Assembly (NCBI GenBank): GCA_030019445.1
Contig: JASEEU010000003.1
Span: 124,001 to 188,000 of the forward strand
Origin: Anaerosomatales bacterium
Lineage (GTDB): Bacteria > Actinomycetota > Coriobacteriia > Anaerosomatales > Anaerosomataceae
Length of the DNA: 64,000 nt
Direction of reading: 5' to 3'
Below are positions 1-8,321 of the stretch, in pieces. The notes under the pieces were generated by a model. It worked only from the letters and a program-made list of their open reading frames with translations, ran no database searches and was not told the DNA's origin. Positions within the stretch are counted from its first letter, which is position 1. Each line of letters starts with the position of its first letter. A program made the position numbers and the translations under genes.

Positions 1-696
1 CTCGACCGGCTCGTCGGCGTCACGACGTTCGATGACTACCCTGTCGAGGTCGCCGACATCGAGAAGGTGGGCGACTTCATCACGCCCAACCTCGAGGCGA
101 TCGCGGCGCTCGAGCCCGACCTGGTGCTCGCGACCACCGGAGTGCAGGCCGACGTCATCGAGCGCATAGAGGCCACGGGCGCGACCGTCGTGGCGGTCGA
201 CCCGCAGACGCTCGACGAGCTGCTCGACTCGATCGAGATGGTCGGCGCGGTGACCGGCGTCCCGGAGGCGGCGGCGGACGTGGTCGAGTCCATGGAGATC
301 CAGATCGAGGACATCGCCGAGCAGGTCGAGGGTGCGCCGGTACGCTGCTTCATCGAGATCGCGCAGGACCCGCTCTTCACGGCGGGGCAGGGGACGCTCC
401 TGAACGACCTGATCGAGCACGCGGGCGGCGAGAACGTGGTCACGCAGGAGGGGTATGTCGGCTACTCGCTCGAGCAGCTGCTCTCCGATGACCCGGCGGT
501 CTATCTGGCGACGCTCGGCTCGATGAGCGACCCGGCCGACCTGGCGGGACGCCCCGGCTACGGGGCGCTGACGGCCGTCAGGGAAGGACGGGTGTACGTG
601 CTCGAGGACAACCTCGTCAGCCGCCCCGGTCCGCGCGTGGTCGAGGGCATCCGCCAGATCGCCGCGGCGCTGCACCCGGACGTCTTCGAGGAGTAG
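1..696 (+). CDS. btuF: Corrinoid/metal-chelate ABC transporter substrate-binding protein, 5'-truncated
   Basis: The reading frame is open from the first base, so the N-terminus and any signal peptide lie outside the window; about 231 residues are visible. It is a periplasmic-binding-protein (BtuF/FepB, cluster A-II) type domain: a segment PNLEAIAALEPDLVLATTG in the N-terminal lobe, a long linking helix, and a C-terminal lobe with the typical RPGYGALTAVREGRVYVL region. It should capture vitamin B12 or a related corrinoid outside the cell and deliver it to the permease encoded 4 bp downstream. The cobO gene at the end of the operon favours a corrinoid over an iron-siderophore substrate, but the ligand cannot be read from the sequence. 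Confidence 0.85.
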   Translation, partial: LDRLVGVTTFDDYPVEVADIEKVGDFITPNLEAIAALEPDLVLATTGVQADVIERIEATGATVVAVDPQTLDELLDSIEMVGAVTGVPEAAADVVESMEIQIEDIAEQVEGAPVRCFIEIAQDPLFTAGQGTLLNDLIEHAGGENVVTQEGYVGYSLEQLLSDDPAVYLATLGSMSDPADLAGRPGYGALTAVREGRVYVLEDNLVSRPGPRVVEGIRQIAAALHPDVFEE

Positions 697-700
697 GGCG

Positions 701-1726
701 ATGCACGCGACAGCCACGAGCGCGACACGCCGCCGTCTGACCCTCGTCGGTCTGGCGGTGACGCTCGTGGCTGTCGTCATCGCGGGCATCGCGTTCGGTG
801 CGGTCCCGGTCTCCGTTGCCGACATCCTCGGCGCCATCCAACGAGCCCTTGGTGGCGCGGAACGCTCGGCTGCCGACGCTCTCATCGTGGACCTGCGTCT
901 GCCGCGCGTGCTGCTCGCAGGCCTCGTCGGGGCTTCGCTCGCGCTCGCGGGCGTGCTCTACCAGGCGCTCTTCAAGAATCCGCTCGCCGATCCGTACATC
1001 CTGGGCGTGTCATCGGGCGCGGGCCTCGGCGCCACGCTGGCGCTCGTCGCCGTCGGCACCGCGTACGCGGGCCGCGCGTTCGGCGTGCCGGCGGGCGCTT
1101 TCACGGGCGCGCTCCTGACGATCGCGCTCGTGGTGCGCCTCGCGTCCCGGGGTGGCCGGGTGGAACCCACGTCGCTGCTCCTGGCAGGCGTGGCGATCTC
1201 CTACACGCTCGCGGCGGTCACGTCGTTCATCATGGTCGTCTTCAGGAGCTCGATGGCCTCGGTCGTCTTCTGGATGATGGGCGGGCTCACGAGCGCATCC
1301 TGGGAGTACGTGGGGGTGGTAGGCGGCATGCTCGCGCTCGGAGCGCTCGTGCCGCTGCTGTACGCGCGGGAGCTCGACATCATGCTCCTCGGCGACGAGC
1401 GCGCGGGGCAGCTCGGCGTGAACGTGGAGCGCTTCAAGCTGGTCGTGCTCGCCTCGGCCTCGCTCGTCGTCGCCGGCGCTGTCTCGGTGTCGGGGCTCAT
1501 CGGCTTCGTGGGGCTCATGACGCCTCACATGACGCGTTTGGTGCTCGGCCCTGACCACCGCCTGCTCGTGCCGGCCTCGGCGCTTGCGGGCGCCATCGTG
1601 ATGGTCGCCGCCGACCTCGTCGCGCGGATCGTGCTGGCGCCGGTGGAGATCCCCGTCGGCATCGTGACCGCGGTGCTCGGCGGTCCGTTCTTCGTCTGGC
1701 TGCTCGTGCGTGGTGAGCGCCGATGA
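701..1726 (+). CDS. btuC: Corrinoid ABC transporter permease (FecCD family)
   Basis: A 341-residue FecCD/BtuC permease, the usual length for the family, with about ten hydrophobic helices. Family hallmarks are LPRVLLAGLVGASLALAG near residues 65-85, GAGLGATLALV, and GLIGFVGLMTPHMTR near 265-280, which is the coupling loop that contacts the ATPase. It starts with ATG after a GGAG-like site overlapping the end of btuF and overlaps the ATPase gene by 4 bp. It forms the membrane channel of the corrinoid importer. An iron-chelate permease is the alternative; the cobO linkage makes B12 likelier. Confidence 0.9.
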   Translation: MHATATSATRRRLTLVGLAVTLVAVVIAGIAFGAVPVSVADILGAIQRALGGAERSAADALIVDLRLPRVLLAGLVGASLALAGVLYQALFKNPLADPYILGVSSGAGLGATLALVAVGTAYAGRAFGVPAGAFTGALLTIALVVRLASRGGRVEPTSLLLAGVAISYTLAAVTSFIMVVFRSSMASVVFWMMGGLTSASWEYVGVVGGMLALGALVPLLYARELDIMLLGDERAGQLGVNVERFKLVVLASASLVVAGAVSVSGLIGFVGLMTPHMTRLVLGPDHRLLVPASALAGAIVMVAADLVARIVLAPVEIPVGIVTAVLGGPFFVWLLVRGERR

Positions 1727-2991
1727 GCGCGACGCTGTCCTTCTCGGCCGCACGGGTCGGCTATTCCGGACGAGCCGTGCTCTCCGACGTGACGTTCGAC
1801 GTGCGTCCGGGCGAGTTCGTCGGGCTCGTCGGCCCCAACGGCGCGGGGAAGTCGACGCTGCTGCGCTCGGTGACCGGTGCTGCCGAGAAGCTCGGCGGGT
1901 CGATCAGCGTGCTCGGCGCCGACGTCGAGCGCATGGCGCCCAGACAGCGCGCCCGGCTGGTGGCGGTCGTGCCGCAGAACCCGCCGATCGCGTTCGCGTT
2001 CAGCGCACGCGCGTTCGTCGAGATGGGTCGCCATCCGTGGCTCGGCAGGTTCCAGGACCTCGGTCCGGACGACGACGCCGTCGTGAGCGACGTCATGGAG
2101 CTCACCGACACCGCGCGGCTCGCGGCCGAACGCGTAGACACCCTGTCCGGCGGTGACCTGCAACGCCTGACGGTCGCGCAGGCGCTGGCGCAGCAGCCGC
2201 GACTGCTGCTGCTCGACGAGCCGATCAGCCACCTCGACCTCAACCATCGCCTACAAGTGCTCGACCTCGTGCGCAGCCGTGCCGAGGAGGGCATCGCGGT
2301 GCTCGCGGTCTTCCACGACCTCGACCTGGCCGCCCGTTACGCGGACCGGGTGGCGGTGGTCGCGGACGCCCGCGCCAGCGAGCCGCTGCCGCCGCCACAG
2401 GCGCTCGATGCCGGGGTCCTCGACCGCGTCTTCGGCGTGCGCGCCGTGGTGCGGACCGATCCCGTGACGGGGGCCGTGGCGATCACGCCCGTGGCCCGGC
2501 GTGCCGATATCGACATACCGCGCCGCGGCCGCATCGGGATGGTGTGCGGGTCGGGTGCGGGCGCGGGCCTCATGCGACGGCTCGCGCTGGCCGGTGTGGG
2601 GCTGCACGTCGGGGCGCTCAACCGCGGCGATGTCGACCGTGCCGTGGCCGAGGCGCTCGGCGTCGACCACCTCGATCTCCCGCCCTTCGGCGAGGTCGAC
2701 GAAGCGGCCGAGCGCGCGGTGCGCGCGGCGTACTCCTCGGCGGATGCCTGCGTCGTGTGCGCGACACCCTTCGGGCGTGCGAACCTCGGCAACCTGCGCG
2801 CGGCTACCGAGGCCGGGCGGCCGCTCGTGCTCATCGGCGACATGGGGCCCGAGCGTGACTATGCGGGGGGCGAGGCGACGCGCCTGTGGGAGCGCGCGAC
2901 CGACGCGGGCGCGCTGCGGGTACACTCAGACGACGATGCGTTCGAGGCGCTTCGCTCGCTGCTCGACGACGAAGGGACTCCGGGTGACTGA
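1723..2991 (+). CDS. btuD: Corrinoid ABC transporter ATPase with C-terminal extension
   Basis: The first ~255 residues are a FecE/BtuD-type ABC ATPase: Walker A GPNGAGKST (37-45), signature LSGGDLQRL (about 141-149) and Walker B LLLLDEP (about 161-167). It energises corrinoid uptake with the upstream permease. The protein is 422 residues against about 255 for a plain BtuD. From about residue 266 there is a separate alpha/beta-looking region starting GMVCGSGAGAG, with LNRGDVD and RANLGNL segments. From memory, similar tails occur on some haem/corrinoid ABC ATPases of archaea and clostridia; their role is not known to me. The gene overlaps both neighbours, so the three proteins are co-translated. 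Confidence 0.87.
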   Translation: MSATLSFSAARVGYSGRAVLSDVTFDVRPGEFVGLVGPNGAGKSTLLRSVTGAAEKLGGSISVLGADVERMAPRQRARLVAVVPQNPPIAFAFSARAFVEMGRHPWLGRFQDLGPDDDAVVSDVMELTDTARLAAERVDTLSGGDLQRLTVAQALAQQPRLLLLDEPISHLDLNHRLQVLDLVRSRAEEGIAVLAVFHDLDLAARYADRVAVVADARASEPLPPPQALDAGVLDRVFGVRAVVRTDPVTGAVAITPVARRADIDIPRRGRIGMVCGSGAGAGLMRRLALAGVGLHVGALNRGDVDRAVAEALGVDHLDLPPFGEVDEAAERAVRAAYSSADACVVCATPFGRANLGNLRAATEAGRPLVLIGDMGPERDYAGGEATRLWERATDAGALRVHSDDDAFEALRSLLDDEGTPGD

Positions 2992-3514
2992 CGGACGGCG
3001 CGGCTACGTGCAGGTGTACACGGGCGACGGCAAGGGCAAGACGACCGCGGGAGTGGGGCTCGCCGTGCGAGCGGTGGGTGCCGGCCTGCGCGTGGCGTTC
3101 GTGCAGTTCGTGAAGGGCGGCGCGCGCTCGAGCGAGCTCGCGGTCCTCGAGGGGCTCGGGGTGCGCGTGGAGCGGCCGGCGCGCGCGTCCACCGGGCTGC
3201 TCGCCGGCGGGCCGACCGACGAGGACCGCCGGGCGGCAGGCGAGGCGCTCGCGCTGGCGGCAGCGATCCTCTCGGCGGGCGACCATGACGTGGTGGTGCT
3301 CGACGAGGCGAACGTCGCCGTATCATCCGGCCTGGTGGCCGAGAAGCCCCTCCTCGACGCCATCGTCGCCCGGCCTTCGCACGTCGACGTGGTGCTGACA
3401 GGTCGTGGCGCGACCACCGGGATCATGGGCGCCGCGGACCTCGTGACCGAGATGGTCCCGCGCAAGCACTACTTCGACGCAGGCGTGCCCGCACGCAGGG
3501 GTATCGAGTTCTAG
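2984..3514 (+). CDS. cobO: Cob(I)alamin adenosyltransferase (CobO/BtuR type)
   Basis: A 176-residue CobA/CobO/BtuR-type corrinoid adenosyltransferase that transfers the 5'-deoxyadenosyl group of ATP to Co(I) corrinoids, making the coenzyme form of B12. The P-loop TGDGKGKTT (about residues 11-19) is diagnostic, followed by FVQFVKGG and VVLDEANVA. The GTG at 2984 is chosen because it places the P-loop at the family position; the frame stays open far upstream, but that part overlaps btuD. The 8-bp overlap with btuD shows it belongs to the uptake operon, so imported corrinoid is adenosylated directly. Confidence 0.9.
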   Translation: MTDGRRGYVQVYTGDGKGKTTAGVGLAVRAVGAGLRVAFVQFVKGGARSSELAVLEGLGVRVERPARASTGLLAGGPTDEDRRAAGEALALAAAILSAGDHDVVVLDEANVAVSSGLVAEKPLLDAIVARPSHVDVVLTGRGATTGIMGAADLVTEMVPRKHYFDAGVPARRGIEF

Positions 3515-3530
3515 CGCTCGGTGAGAGCGC
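3514..3530. terminator. Small hairpin between convergent cobO and MBL genes
   Basis: GCGCTC (3514-3519) and GAGCGC (3525-3530) form a perfect 6-bp stem with a GGTGA loop in the 19-bp gap between two convergent genes. There is no clear T-run on either side, so termination is inferred from position and structure. Confidence 0.4.
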
Positions 3531-3533
3531 CCA

Positions 3534-4334
3534 TCAGGGGAGCTCGCAGCGGAGTGGTTCGCGCTGCGAGGAGACGTCAACGCGCGTCGCCGCGCCAAGG
3601 CGCTGCACCGCACGCTCGAGCGCTTCGCGGGCGAGCGCTGCGGTGTTGTTCTGCTCGGAGAGGTGGAGCGCGACGAGCGTGTGGAGCGTGTCCGCCATGA
3701 GGGCCTCGACCGCTGCCGCCGCGGCGGCGTTGGACAGGTGGCCCCGGACCGACGCGATGCGCCGCTTCAGGAAGCCGGGGTACGGACCCGCCGCCAGCAT
3801 GTGCGGGTCATGGTTGCACTCGATGCCGATGATGTCGCAGCCATGCAGCGCCTCCAGGATGGCCGGGGTGAGCACGCCCGTATCGCTCACGATGCCGACC
3901 GCGTCGTCCGCCGGGCCGCTGAACCGGTATCCGACGGGCTCGGCCGCGTCATGCTCGGTGCGGAAGGCCCGGATGCGCATCCCGGCGATCGCGAGCTCCG
4001 ATCCGACCCCCAACCGCTCCGTGCATGCGACGTCCCGCAGCGCGCCGCAGGCTGCTCGCAGGGTGCCTTCGCTCGCGTAGACGGGCACGTCCAGGCGTCG
4101 GGCCAGCACGCGGACGCCGGAGACGTGGTCGACGTGCTCGTGGGTGAGCAGGATCGCCCGCACGCCCGAAGGAGCGATGCCGGCAAGCTCCATCCGCCTG
4201 CACGCTTCTTTGGCCGAGACGCCCACGTCGATCAGCACCGTCGCGTCACCACAGGTGACCGCGGTGAGGTTGCCGCGAGAGCCCGAAGAGAGGAAGGCCG
4301 CGCTGAGTCGGGGCGGAGAGCCGTGAGCGTCCAT
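3534..4334 (-). CDS. MBL-fold metallo-hydrolase (YycJ/WalJ-like)
   Basis: A 266-residue metallo-beta-lactamase-fold protein. The metal-binding motif THEHVDH is at residues 64-70 (His65, His67, Asp69, His70), preceded by SSGSRGNLT and DVGVSAKEACRRM. This early pattern is typical of the YycJ/WalJ/PhnP-like subgroup, whose studied members are nucleases. A later GIECNHDPHML segment and GHLSNAAAAAAV carry further metal or active-site histidines. The ATG at 4334 is used. It stands alone, convergent with cobO and divergent from the membrane protein at 4436. The substrate cannot be assigned; a cytoplasmic phosphodiesterase or exonuclease is likely from the subgroup. Confidence 0.75.
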   Translation of the reverse strand: MDAHGSPPRLSAAFLSSGSRGNLTAVTCGDATVLIDVGVSAKEACRRMELAGIAPSGVRAILLTHEHVDHVSGVRVLARRLDVPVYASEGTLRAACGALRDVACTERLGVGSELAIAGMRIRAFRTEHDAAEPVGYRFSGPADDAVGIVSDTGVLTPAILEALHGCDIIGIECNHDPHMLAAGPYPGFLKRRIASVRGHLSNAAAAAAVEALMADTLHTLVALHLSEQNNTAALAREALERAVQRLGAATRVDVSSQREPLRCELP

Positions 4335-4435
4335 GCGGGCATGGTATCACGGCCCGGTCTCCCGCATGGCGGCGTCTGTAGCGCGTCGGAAGGGCATAAT
4401 GGTGCTGACGGACCAGCCGTGACAAGGAGGACCTG

Positions 4436-4792
4436 ATGGCCACAGACCGGTGGTCGCTTCGCAACATCTATCTGTATCTCGTGTGTCTCATCACCCTGAT
4501 CATGATCATCTTCGGCACGGTGGGCATCGTCCGGAACGTCGTCGAGCTCGTCTATCCCGAGCCGCCCTACATCGACTACCCGACCGTCAAGGAGCCGGGC
4601 GTCGAGCAGCCGACGGCCGAGGAGCTCGAGGAAGTGCGCAAGGCCGAGCAAGACCGGCAGCTGCGCTACACCATCATCAACCTGGTCGGCAATGCCGCGC
4701 TGCTCCTGGTGGCCGGTCCGCTCTATGTCTATCACTGGCGCAAGATCGAGACCGAGCACGTCCCCTCGGGGAAGACGACGAGTGAGGAGTGA
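4436..4792 (+). CDS. Small membrane protein of unknown function
   Basis: A 118-residue protein that I do not recognise. It has two predicted membrane segments, about residues 12-33 (YLVCLITLIMIIFGTVGIV) and 83-100 (IINLVGNAALLLVAGPLYV), joined by an acidic Pro/Glu-rich loop. The hairpin topology leaves both ends on the same side. The start is supported by AGGAGG at 4425-4430, 5 bp before the ATG. The stop is 2 bp before the glutaredoxin ATG, so it probably heads an operon with the glutaredoxin and FTR/Rieske genes. A role as their membrane partner is possible but unsupported. Confidence 0.7.
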   Translation: MATDRWSLRNIYLYLVCLITLIMIIFGTVGIVRNVVELVYPEPPYIDYPTVKEPGVEQPTAEELEEVRKAEQDRQLRYTIINLVGNAALLLVAGPLYVYHWRKIETEHVPSGKTTSEE

Positions 4793-4794
4793 CG

Positions 4795-5040
4795 ATGAGC
4801 GTCAAGCTGTACGCGCTGTCGACGTGTCCCTACTGCCGCCGCACGAGGGAGTATCTGGACGACAACGACGTCTCCTATGACCTCGTTGAGGTCGATCTGC
4901 TGGAGGGGCAGGAACGGGCCGACGTGATCGCCGAGGTCAAGGAGGTATCCGGGGGGACCTCGTTCCCCGTGCTCGTCGCGGGTGAGGAGATCGTCGTAGG
5001 CTTCAACAAGAAGAAGATCAAGGAGCTGTTGGGACTGTGA
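4795..5040 (+). CDS. Glutaredoxin-family protein (CPYC)
   Basis: An 81-residue single-domain glutaredoxin with the classic dithiol active site CPYC (Cys11, Cys14) and a C-terminal GGTSFPVLVAGEEIVVGFNKKKIKELL segment, which provides the cis-proline and the glutathione-site-like GF motif. ATG 4795 has GAGGAG 5 bp upstream; a GTG at 4789 in the same frame is less likely. It overlaps the FTR/Rieske gene by 4 bp. Many glutathione-lacking anaerobes carry such NrdH/Grx-like proteins reduced by other partners. Here the FTR-type protein encoded next is the obvious candidate reductase (inference). Confidence 0.88.
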   Translation: MSVKLYALSTCPYCRRTREYLDDNDVSYDLVEVDLLEGQERADVIAEVKEVSGGTSFPVLVAGEEIVVGFNKKKIKELLGL

Positions 5041-5711
5041 GCGAGAGCGGTCCCCGTCGGCGCTTCTCGGCCGGCACGACCATCGAGGACCTCAAGGAGT
5101 ACATGGGTCCGTTCGCGGCGACCCTCGGCTACAAGTTCAATACGGACACGGAGTTCGTGGACGAGGTGCTCGAGTCGGAGATCGCGATCCTGGAACGGGA
5201 CGGCGACGTCTACTGCCCGTGTCGCATGAGGACCGGCGACCCCAAAGAGGATCTGAAGATCGTATGCCCTTGCATCCCGTTCTACCGCGATCAGTTCGCG
5301 GCCATGGACAAGTGCTGGTGCGGGCTGTTCATCAGGACGCACGTCGAGGACGGCTCGGATCTGATGGGCGTCATAGAGGAGCCGGAGCCCGGGACCCTGG
5401 TCGACGTGCCCGTCGCGCGCGCGACCGATATACCTGACGGCCAGGGACGTCATGTGAGGATCGGCCGAGTCGACATCGCCGTCTTCAACGCCGGTGGAGC
5501 GTTCTACGCCCTATCCAACCTGTGCCGCCACGCGTACGGCCCGTTGGCCGAGGGCATCGTGGACGGTCATCACGTCATGTGCCCATGGCACGGCTGGCGC
5601 TACGACGTGCGCGATGGCAGCACCGATCACCCCGATGCGGACGTGAAGACGTATCCGGTCGTCGTTCGTGACGGTGAGGTGCTCGTACGCATCGCGCTGG
5701 GCCGCCGCTGA
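5037..5711 (+). CDS. Ferredoxin:thioredoxin reductase catalytic domain fused to Rieske [2Fe-2S] domain
   Basis: A 224-residue two-domain redox protein. Residues about 15-110 carry the FTR catalytic-chain cysteine pattern: CPC (60-62), CPC (77-79) and CWC (93-95). In the family these bind a [4Fe-4S] cluster beside an active-site disulfide; the spacings here (14 and 13 residues) differ from the plant/cyanobacterial enzyme. Residues about 120-220 form a Rieske ferredoxin: Cys163-x-His165 and Cys182-x2-His185 in the CPWHGW box. There is no FTR variable chain nearby. The Rieske domain could supply electrons to the FTR site, which would then reduce the upstream glutaredoxin. Both domains are clear; the electron route is inferred. 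Confidence 0.88.
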   Translation: MSESGPRRRFSAGTTIEDLKEYMGPFAATLGYKFNTDTEFVDEVLESEIAILERDGDVYCPCRMRTGDPKEDLKIVCPCIPFYRDQFAAMDKCWCGLFIRTHVEDGSDLMGVIEEPEPGTLVDVPVARATDIPDGQGRHVRIGRVDIAVFNAGGAFYALSNLCRHAYGPLAEGIVDGHHVMCPWHGWRYDVRDGSTDHPDADVKTYPVVVRDGEVLVRIALGRR

Positions 5712-5721
5712 CCTGAAGATT

Positions 5722-5760
5722 CCTTGTGCGGCCGGTTGAGCCGGGCCAGCCGCACACAGG
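5722..5760. terminator. Bidirectional hairpin between convergent FTR/Rieske and SPFH genes
   Basis: CCTTGTGCGGC (5722-5732) pairs with GCCGCACACAGG (5749-5760), with one bulged base, in the 63-bp gap between two convergent stop codons. A nested CCGG/CCGG pairing is possible inside the loop. There is no long T-run. Position and stem strength support a terminator for both strands. Confidence 0.6.
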
Positions 5761-5774
5761 ATGCCGTGGGGCGG

Positions 5775-6704
5775 CTACTCCTCGGCGGCCTGCTTCTCGC
5801 GGAAGAGCTCGGCGATCCCGCCGATGCTGCCCATGATGCCGCTCACTTCCATCGGCAAGAACACCTTGTTGGCGGGGCCGTCCGCGATGGCCTTGAGCGC
5901 CTCCAGGTAGCGGATCGCGATAAGGTCGTTGCTGGGGTCGCCCTCGTGGATGGCTCCGAAGACCGACTTGATGGCGAGCGCCTCGCCCTCGGCGACGGTG
6001 AGCTTCTCGAACTTCTCGGCCTCGGCCACCTCTTTGATGGCGTTCGCGCGGCCCTGGGCTTCGAGGATCGCAGCCTCCTTGGAGCCCTCGGCCCGCGCGA
6101 TCGCGGCCTGCTTGTCGCCGTCCGCTTCGAGGATCTTGGCGCGGCGGTCGCGCTCGGCCTTCATCTGGCGGTGCATGGCCTCGGTCACGTCGATCGGTGG
6201 CTCGATGCGCTGCAGTTCCACGCGCACGACCCGGACGCCCCACTTGTCGGTGGCGTCGTCGAGGATCTGCCGCAGCGCGGCGTTGATCTGCTCACGCGAT
6301 GTCAGCGACTCGTCGAGCTGCATCTCGCCGATTACATTACGCAGGTTGGTCTGGGCGAGCTTCGTCGCGGCGATGTAGAAGTTCGCCACGTTGTACACGA
6401 GCTTCACGGGGTCGGTGGCCTCGTAGTAGACGACGGCGTCGACGGTGACAACGACGTTGTCCTTGGTGATGACTTCCTGCGGAGGCACGTCGACGACGTT
6501 CTCGCGCATGTCCACCTTGGTCATCCGATCGATCACCGGGATGATGATGTGCAGTCCCGAGTCCACCGTGCGCTGGTACTTGCCGAGACGCTCGACGAGG
6601 CCCTTCTCGTACGGGCGGACGATGCGGATGCCCGCCAGCGCGTAGAAGAACAGCACGAACAGGACGACGAGGCCGAAGACGACTGCGAAGACTCCCGCTG
6701 TCAT
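5775..6704 (-). CDS. SPFH/band-7 membrane protein (stomatin/paraslipin-like)
   Basis: A 309-residue stomatin-like protein: an N-terminal membrane anchor (about residues 4-24), then the SPFH domain starting [16 protein letters not shown] and running to about residue 190. A long Ala/Glu/Lys-rich coiled coil follows ([18 protein letters not shown] and repeats) that drives ring or scaffold oligomerisation. The ATG at 6704 overlaps the stop of nfeD. SPFH and NfeD genes are paired throughout bacteria and organise membrane microdomains. The C-terminal conserved segment [17 protein letters not shown] is typical of the paraslipin branch. Confidence 0.9.
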   Translation of the reverse strand: MTAGVFAVVFGLVVLFVLFFYALAGIRIVRPYEKGLVERLGKYQRTVDSGLHIIIPVIDRMTKVDMRENVVDVPPQEVITKDNVVVTVDAVVYYEATDPVKLVYNVANFYIAATKLAQTNLRNVIGEMQLDESLTSREQINAALRQILDDATDKWGVRVVRVELQRIEPPIDVTEAMHRQMKAERDRRAKILEADGDKQAAIARAEGSKEAAILEAQGRANAIKEVAEAEKFEKLTVAEGEALAIKSVFGAIHEGDPSNDLIAIRYLEALKAIADGPANKVFLPMEVSGIMGSIGGIAELFREKQAAEE

Positions 6705-7186
6705 GGCCGCTCCTCTCCCTCTTCGGCGACCGGCTGTCCGGGTGACCGGGCCGGTTCCACCGGATCGACGACCACGTGCGTGCCCTCGACCCGCCGCACG
6801 ATCACGCGCGAGCCGACGGGGATGACGTACTCCGCGGGGGAATCCGCCCGCCACTCCTCGCGCTCCAGGCGGACGCGCCCCGCGCCGTCGGCGGGCTCGA
6901 TCGCCTCGATCACCACAGCCTGCTTGCCGACGAGGCGATCGACGCCGACCTTCTCGGGCGGCTCATGCGTGACCCGGTCGGCGAAGCGCCGGAGGCCGAG
7001 GAGCAGCACGGCGGACAGGCCGAGGAAGACCGCCCACTGCCAGCCGAGCGCGAGGTCCAGGTAGTTCGCCGCCGCCGCGGCGGCGGCACCTATCCCAAAG
7101 GGCAGCAGAAAGAAGCCGGCGGTGAACATCTCACCGACGATGAGTACGGCGGCGAGTGCCGCCCACACCCAGAACCAGACGTCCAT
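6701..7186 (-). CDS. NfeD-family membrane protein
   Basis: A 161-residue short NfeD protein. Two or three hydrophobic helices occupy about residues 1-65 ([25 protein letters not shown]), followed by a small C-terminal OB-fold domain (about 85-155) with [10 protein letters not shown] and [17 protein letters not shown]. It lacks the ClpP-like protease domain of long NfeD forms. It is translationally coupled through an ATGA overlap to the SPFH gene, its usual partner. Its role in the scaffold complex is inferred from that linkage. Confidence 0.88.
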   Translation of the reverse strand: MDVWFWVWAALAAVLIVGEMFTAGFFLLPFGIGAAAAAAANYLDLALGWQWAVFLGLSAVLLLGLRRFADRVTHEPPEKVGVDRLVGKQAVVIEAIEPADGAGRVRLEREEWRADSPAEYVIPVGSRVIVRRVEGTHVVVDPVEPARSPGQPVAEEGEERP

Positions 7187-7260
7187 GCCTCACGCTCCCG
7201 GATCCAATGGCGATGCTACAAGCATATCCCACTGCGACCGGAGTGCCTCACAAGGCAGCG

Positions 7261-8166
7261 TCAGTTGGCGCTCTCCTCGTCCTGGTCGCCGAGCGGCGTG
7301 TACCCGCGTGACTCGGCCACACGGTCGAGCGGCAGCATGACGACCTCCTCCACGGGAGGCCTGATGCCCATGCCGACCTCTCTCTCGAACGCCACCTTGA
7401 CGTAGCCGTGACACGTCTTGCACGTGTGGATGCGGTGGCCGGGATCCGCCTCGTCGAAGAGGTACTCGAGCTTGCTGTGGTCGCGCTCGCCGCAGCGCGC
7501 GCAGCGGACCCGCGCGAATCCCCAGGAGGCACGGCAGAGCGGGCATGAGAGGTGACGCTCGCCGCCCTTGAGCTCGCCCTCGTCGGCGACCCAGCCGGAG
7601 GACGCGGGCGTCCCGCACACCGGGCACAGCCCCGAGTCCCATACGGTCCAGTCGAACGGCGTGCCGAGCGCCTCGACCGCGGCCTTCGCGGCAGCCCGCA
7701 ACAGCGGGGTGGCGGTATTCATCAACACGAACGACACGGTCGACGTCGGCACGGTGATGCCCTTCTCGGCGGCGCGCGCCGTGAGGTCCGTGGCGAGGAC
7801 GTCGAGCTCATCGATCACGCGCTTCGCCTCACCGTCCTTGAGCAACTCACCGAAGTCGAGCGAGCGGAGGGCCTCCGCGTCCTCGGCTGCGAGCCCACCG
7901 TCGTCGGCAAGCAGGGCGGCGACACGCGCGGCCGCATCCGCGAATACCGCATCGTCGATCTCGGGTGCGCCGAGCGAGAAGAGCGTCTGGTGACGGCTGA
8001 TCGCGGCCCGGGCGTCATCGCCGGACGGCGTCTCCCAGTCGGGCGCTCCCTCGGCGATCTCATCTTGCAGGTCCCACAGCCGGGCGAAGAAGTCGAGCGC
8101 GGATGCGCTCTCGGGACGCCGCTCCGAGTAACGGGAGATGGCGTTCGAACGTGCAGTATCAGTCAT
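7261..8166 (-). CDS. fdhE: Formate dehydrogenase accessory protein FdhE
   Basis: A 301-residue FdhE-family protein needed for activity of exported formate dehydrogenases in bacteria where it has been studied. The C-terminal half has the zinc-ribbon-like pairs CPVC, CPLC, CARC and CKTC (about residues 180-265) seen in the family. An N-terminal helical half begins MTDTARSNAISRYSERRP. It is 1.3 kb from the formate dehydrogenase operon on the same strand, separated by two plus-strand lipoprotein genes, and its 5' end faces the selenoprotein gene across a 155-bp divergent gap. It acts in the cytoplasm before Tat export of the catalytic subunit. Confidence 0.87.
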   Translation of the reverse strand: MTDTARSNAISRYSERRPESASALDFFARLWDLQDEIAEGAPDWETPSGDDARAAISRHQTLFSLGAPEIDDAVFADAAARVAALLADDGGLAAEDAEALRSLDFGELLKDGEAKRVIDELDVLATDLTARAAEKGITVPTSTVSFVLMNTATPLLRAAAKAAVEALGTPFDWTVWDSGLCPVCGTPASSGWVADEGELKGGERHLSCPLCRASWGFARVRCARCGERDHSKLEYLFDEADPGHRIHTCKTCHGYVKVAFEREVGMGIRPPVEEVVMLPLDRVAESRGYTPLGDQDEESAN

Positions 8167-8234
8167 GCGTGTGTGCCTCCATGACTCGCCGGGAACGGAC
8201 TCACTTACCCCAGCATCTAGCGTACCGGATTGCC

Positions 8235-8249
8235 CCTGGTGGCACCAGG
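8235..8249. promoter_or_regulatory. Perfect 15-bp palindrome in the fdhE/peroxiredoxin divergent promoter region
   Basis: CCTGGTG-g-CACCAGG is a perfect 7-1-7 inverted repeat in the 155-bp gap between fdhE (minus) and the peroxiredoxin (plus). A -10-like TATGAT sits at 8272-8277, so the palindrome overlaps the place where a -35 element would lie. That is the geometry of an operator for a dimeric regulator. No regulator gene is adjacent. The operator role is inferred. Confidence 0.45.
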
Positions 8250-8321
8250 TCGCGCGGGCGTCGCAGGGGGGTATGATACTGGTACGAGATTCCTCGCCGG
8301 CAAGGGGAAGGGTGTGGGGGT

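Noticed and set aside
1-700. Cobalamin riboswitch for the btu operon
   Set aside because: The window starts inside btuF, so the leader is not visible.
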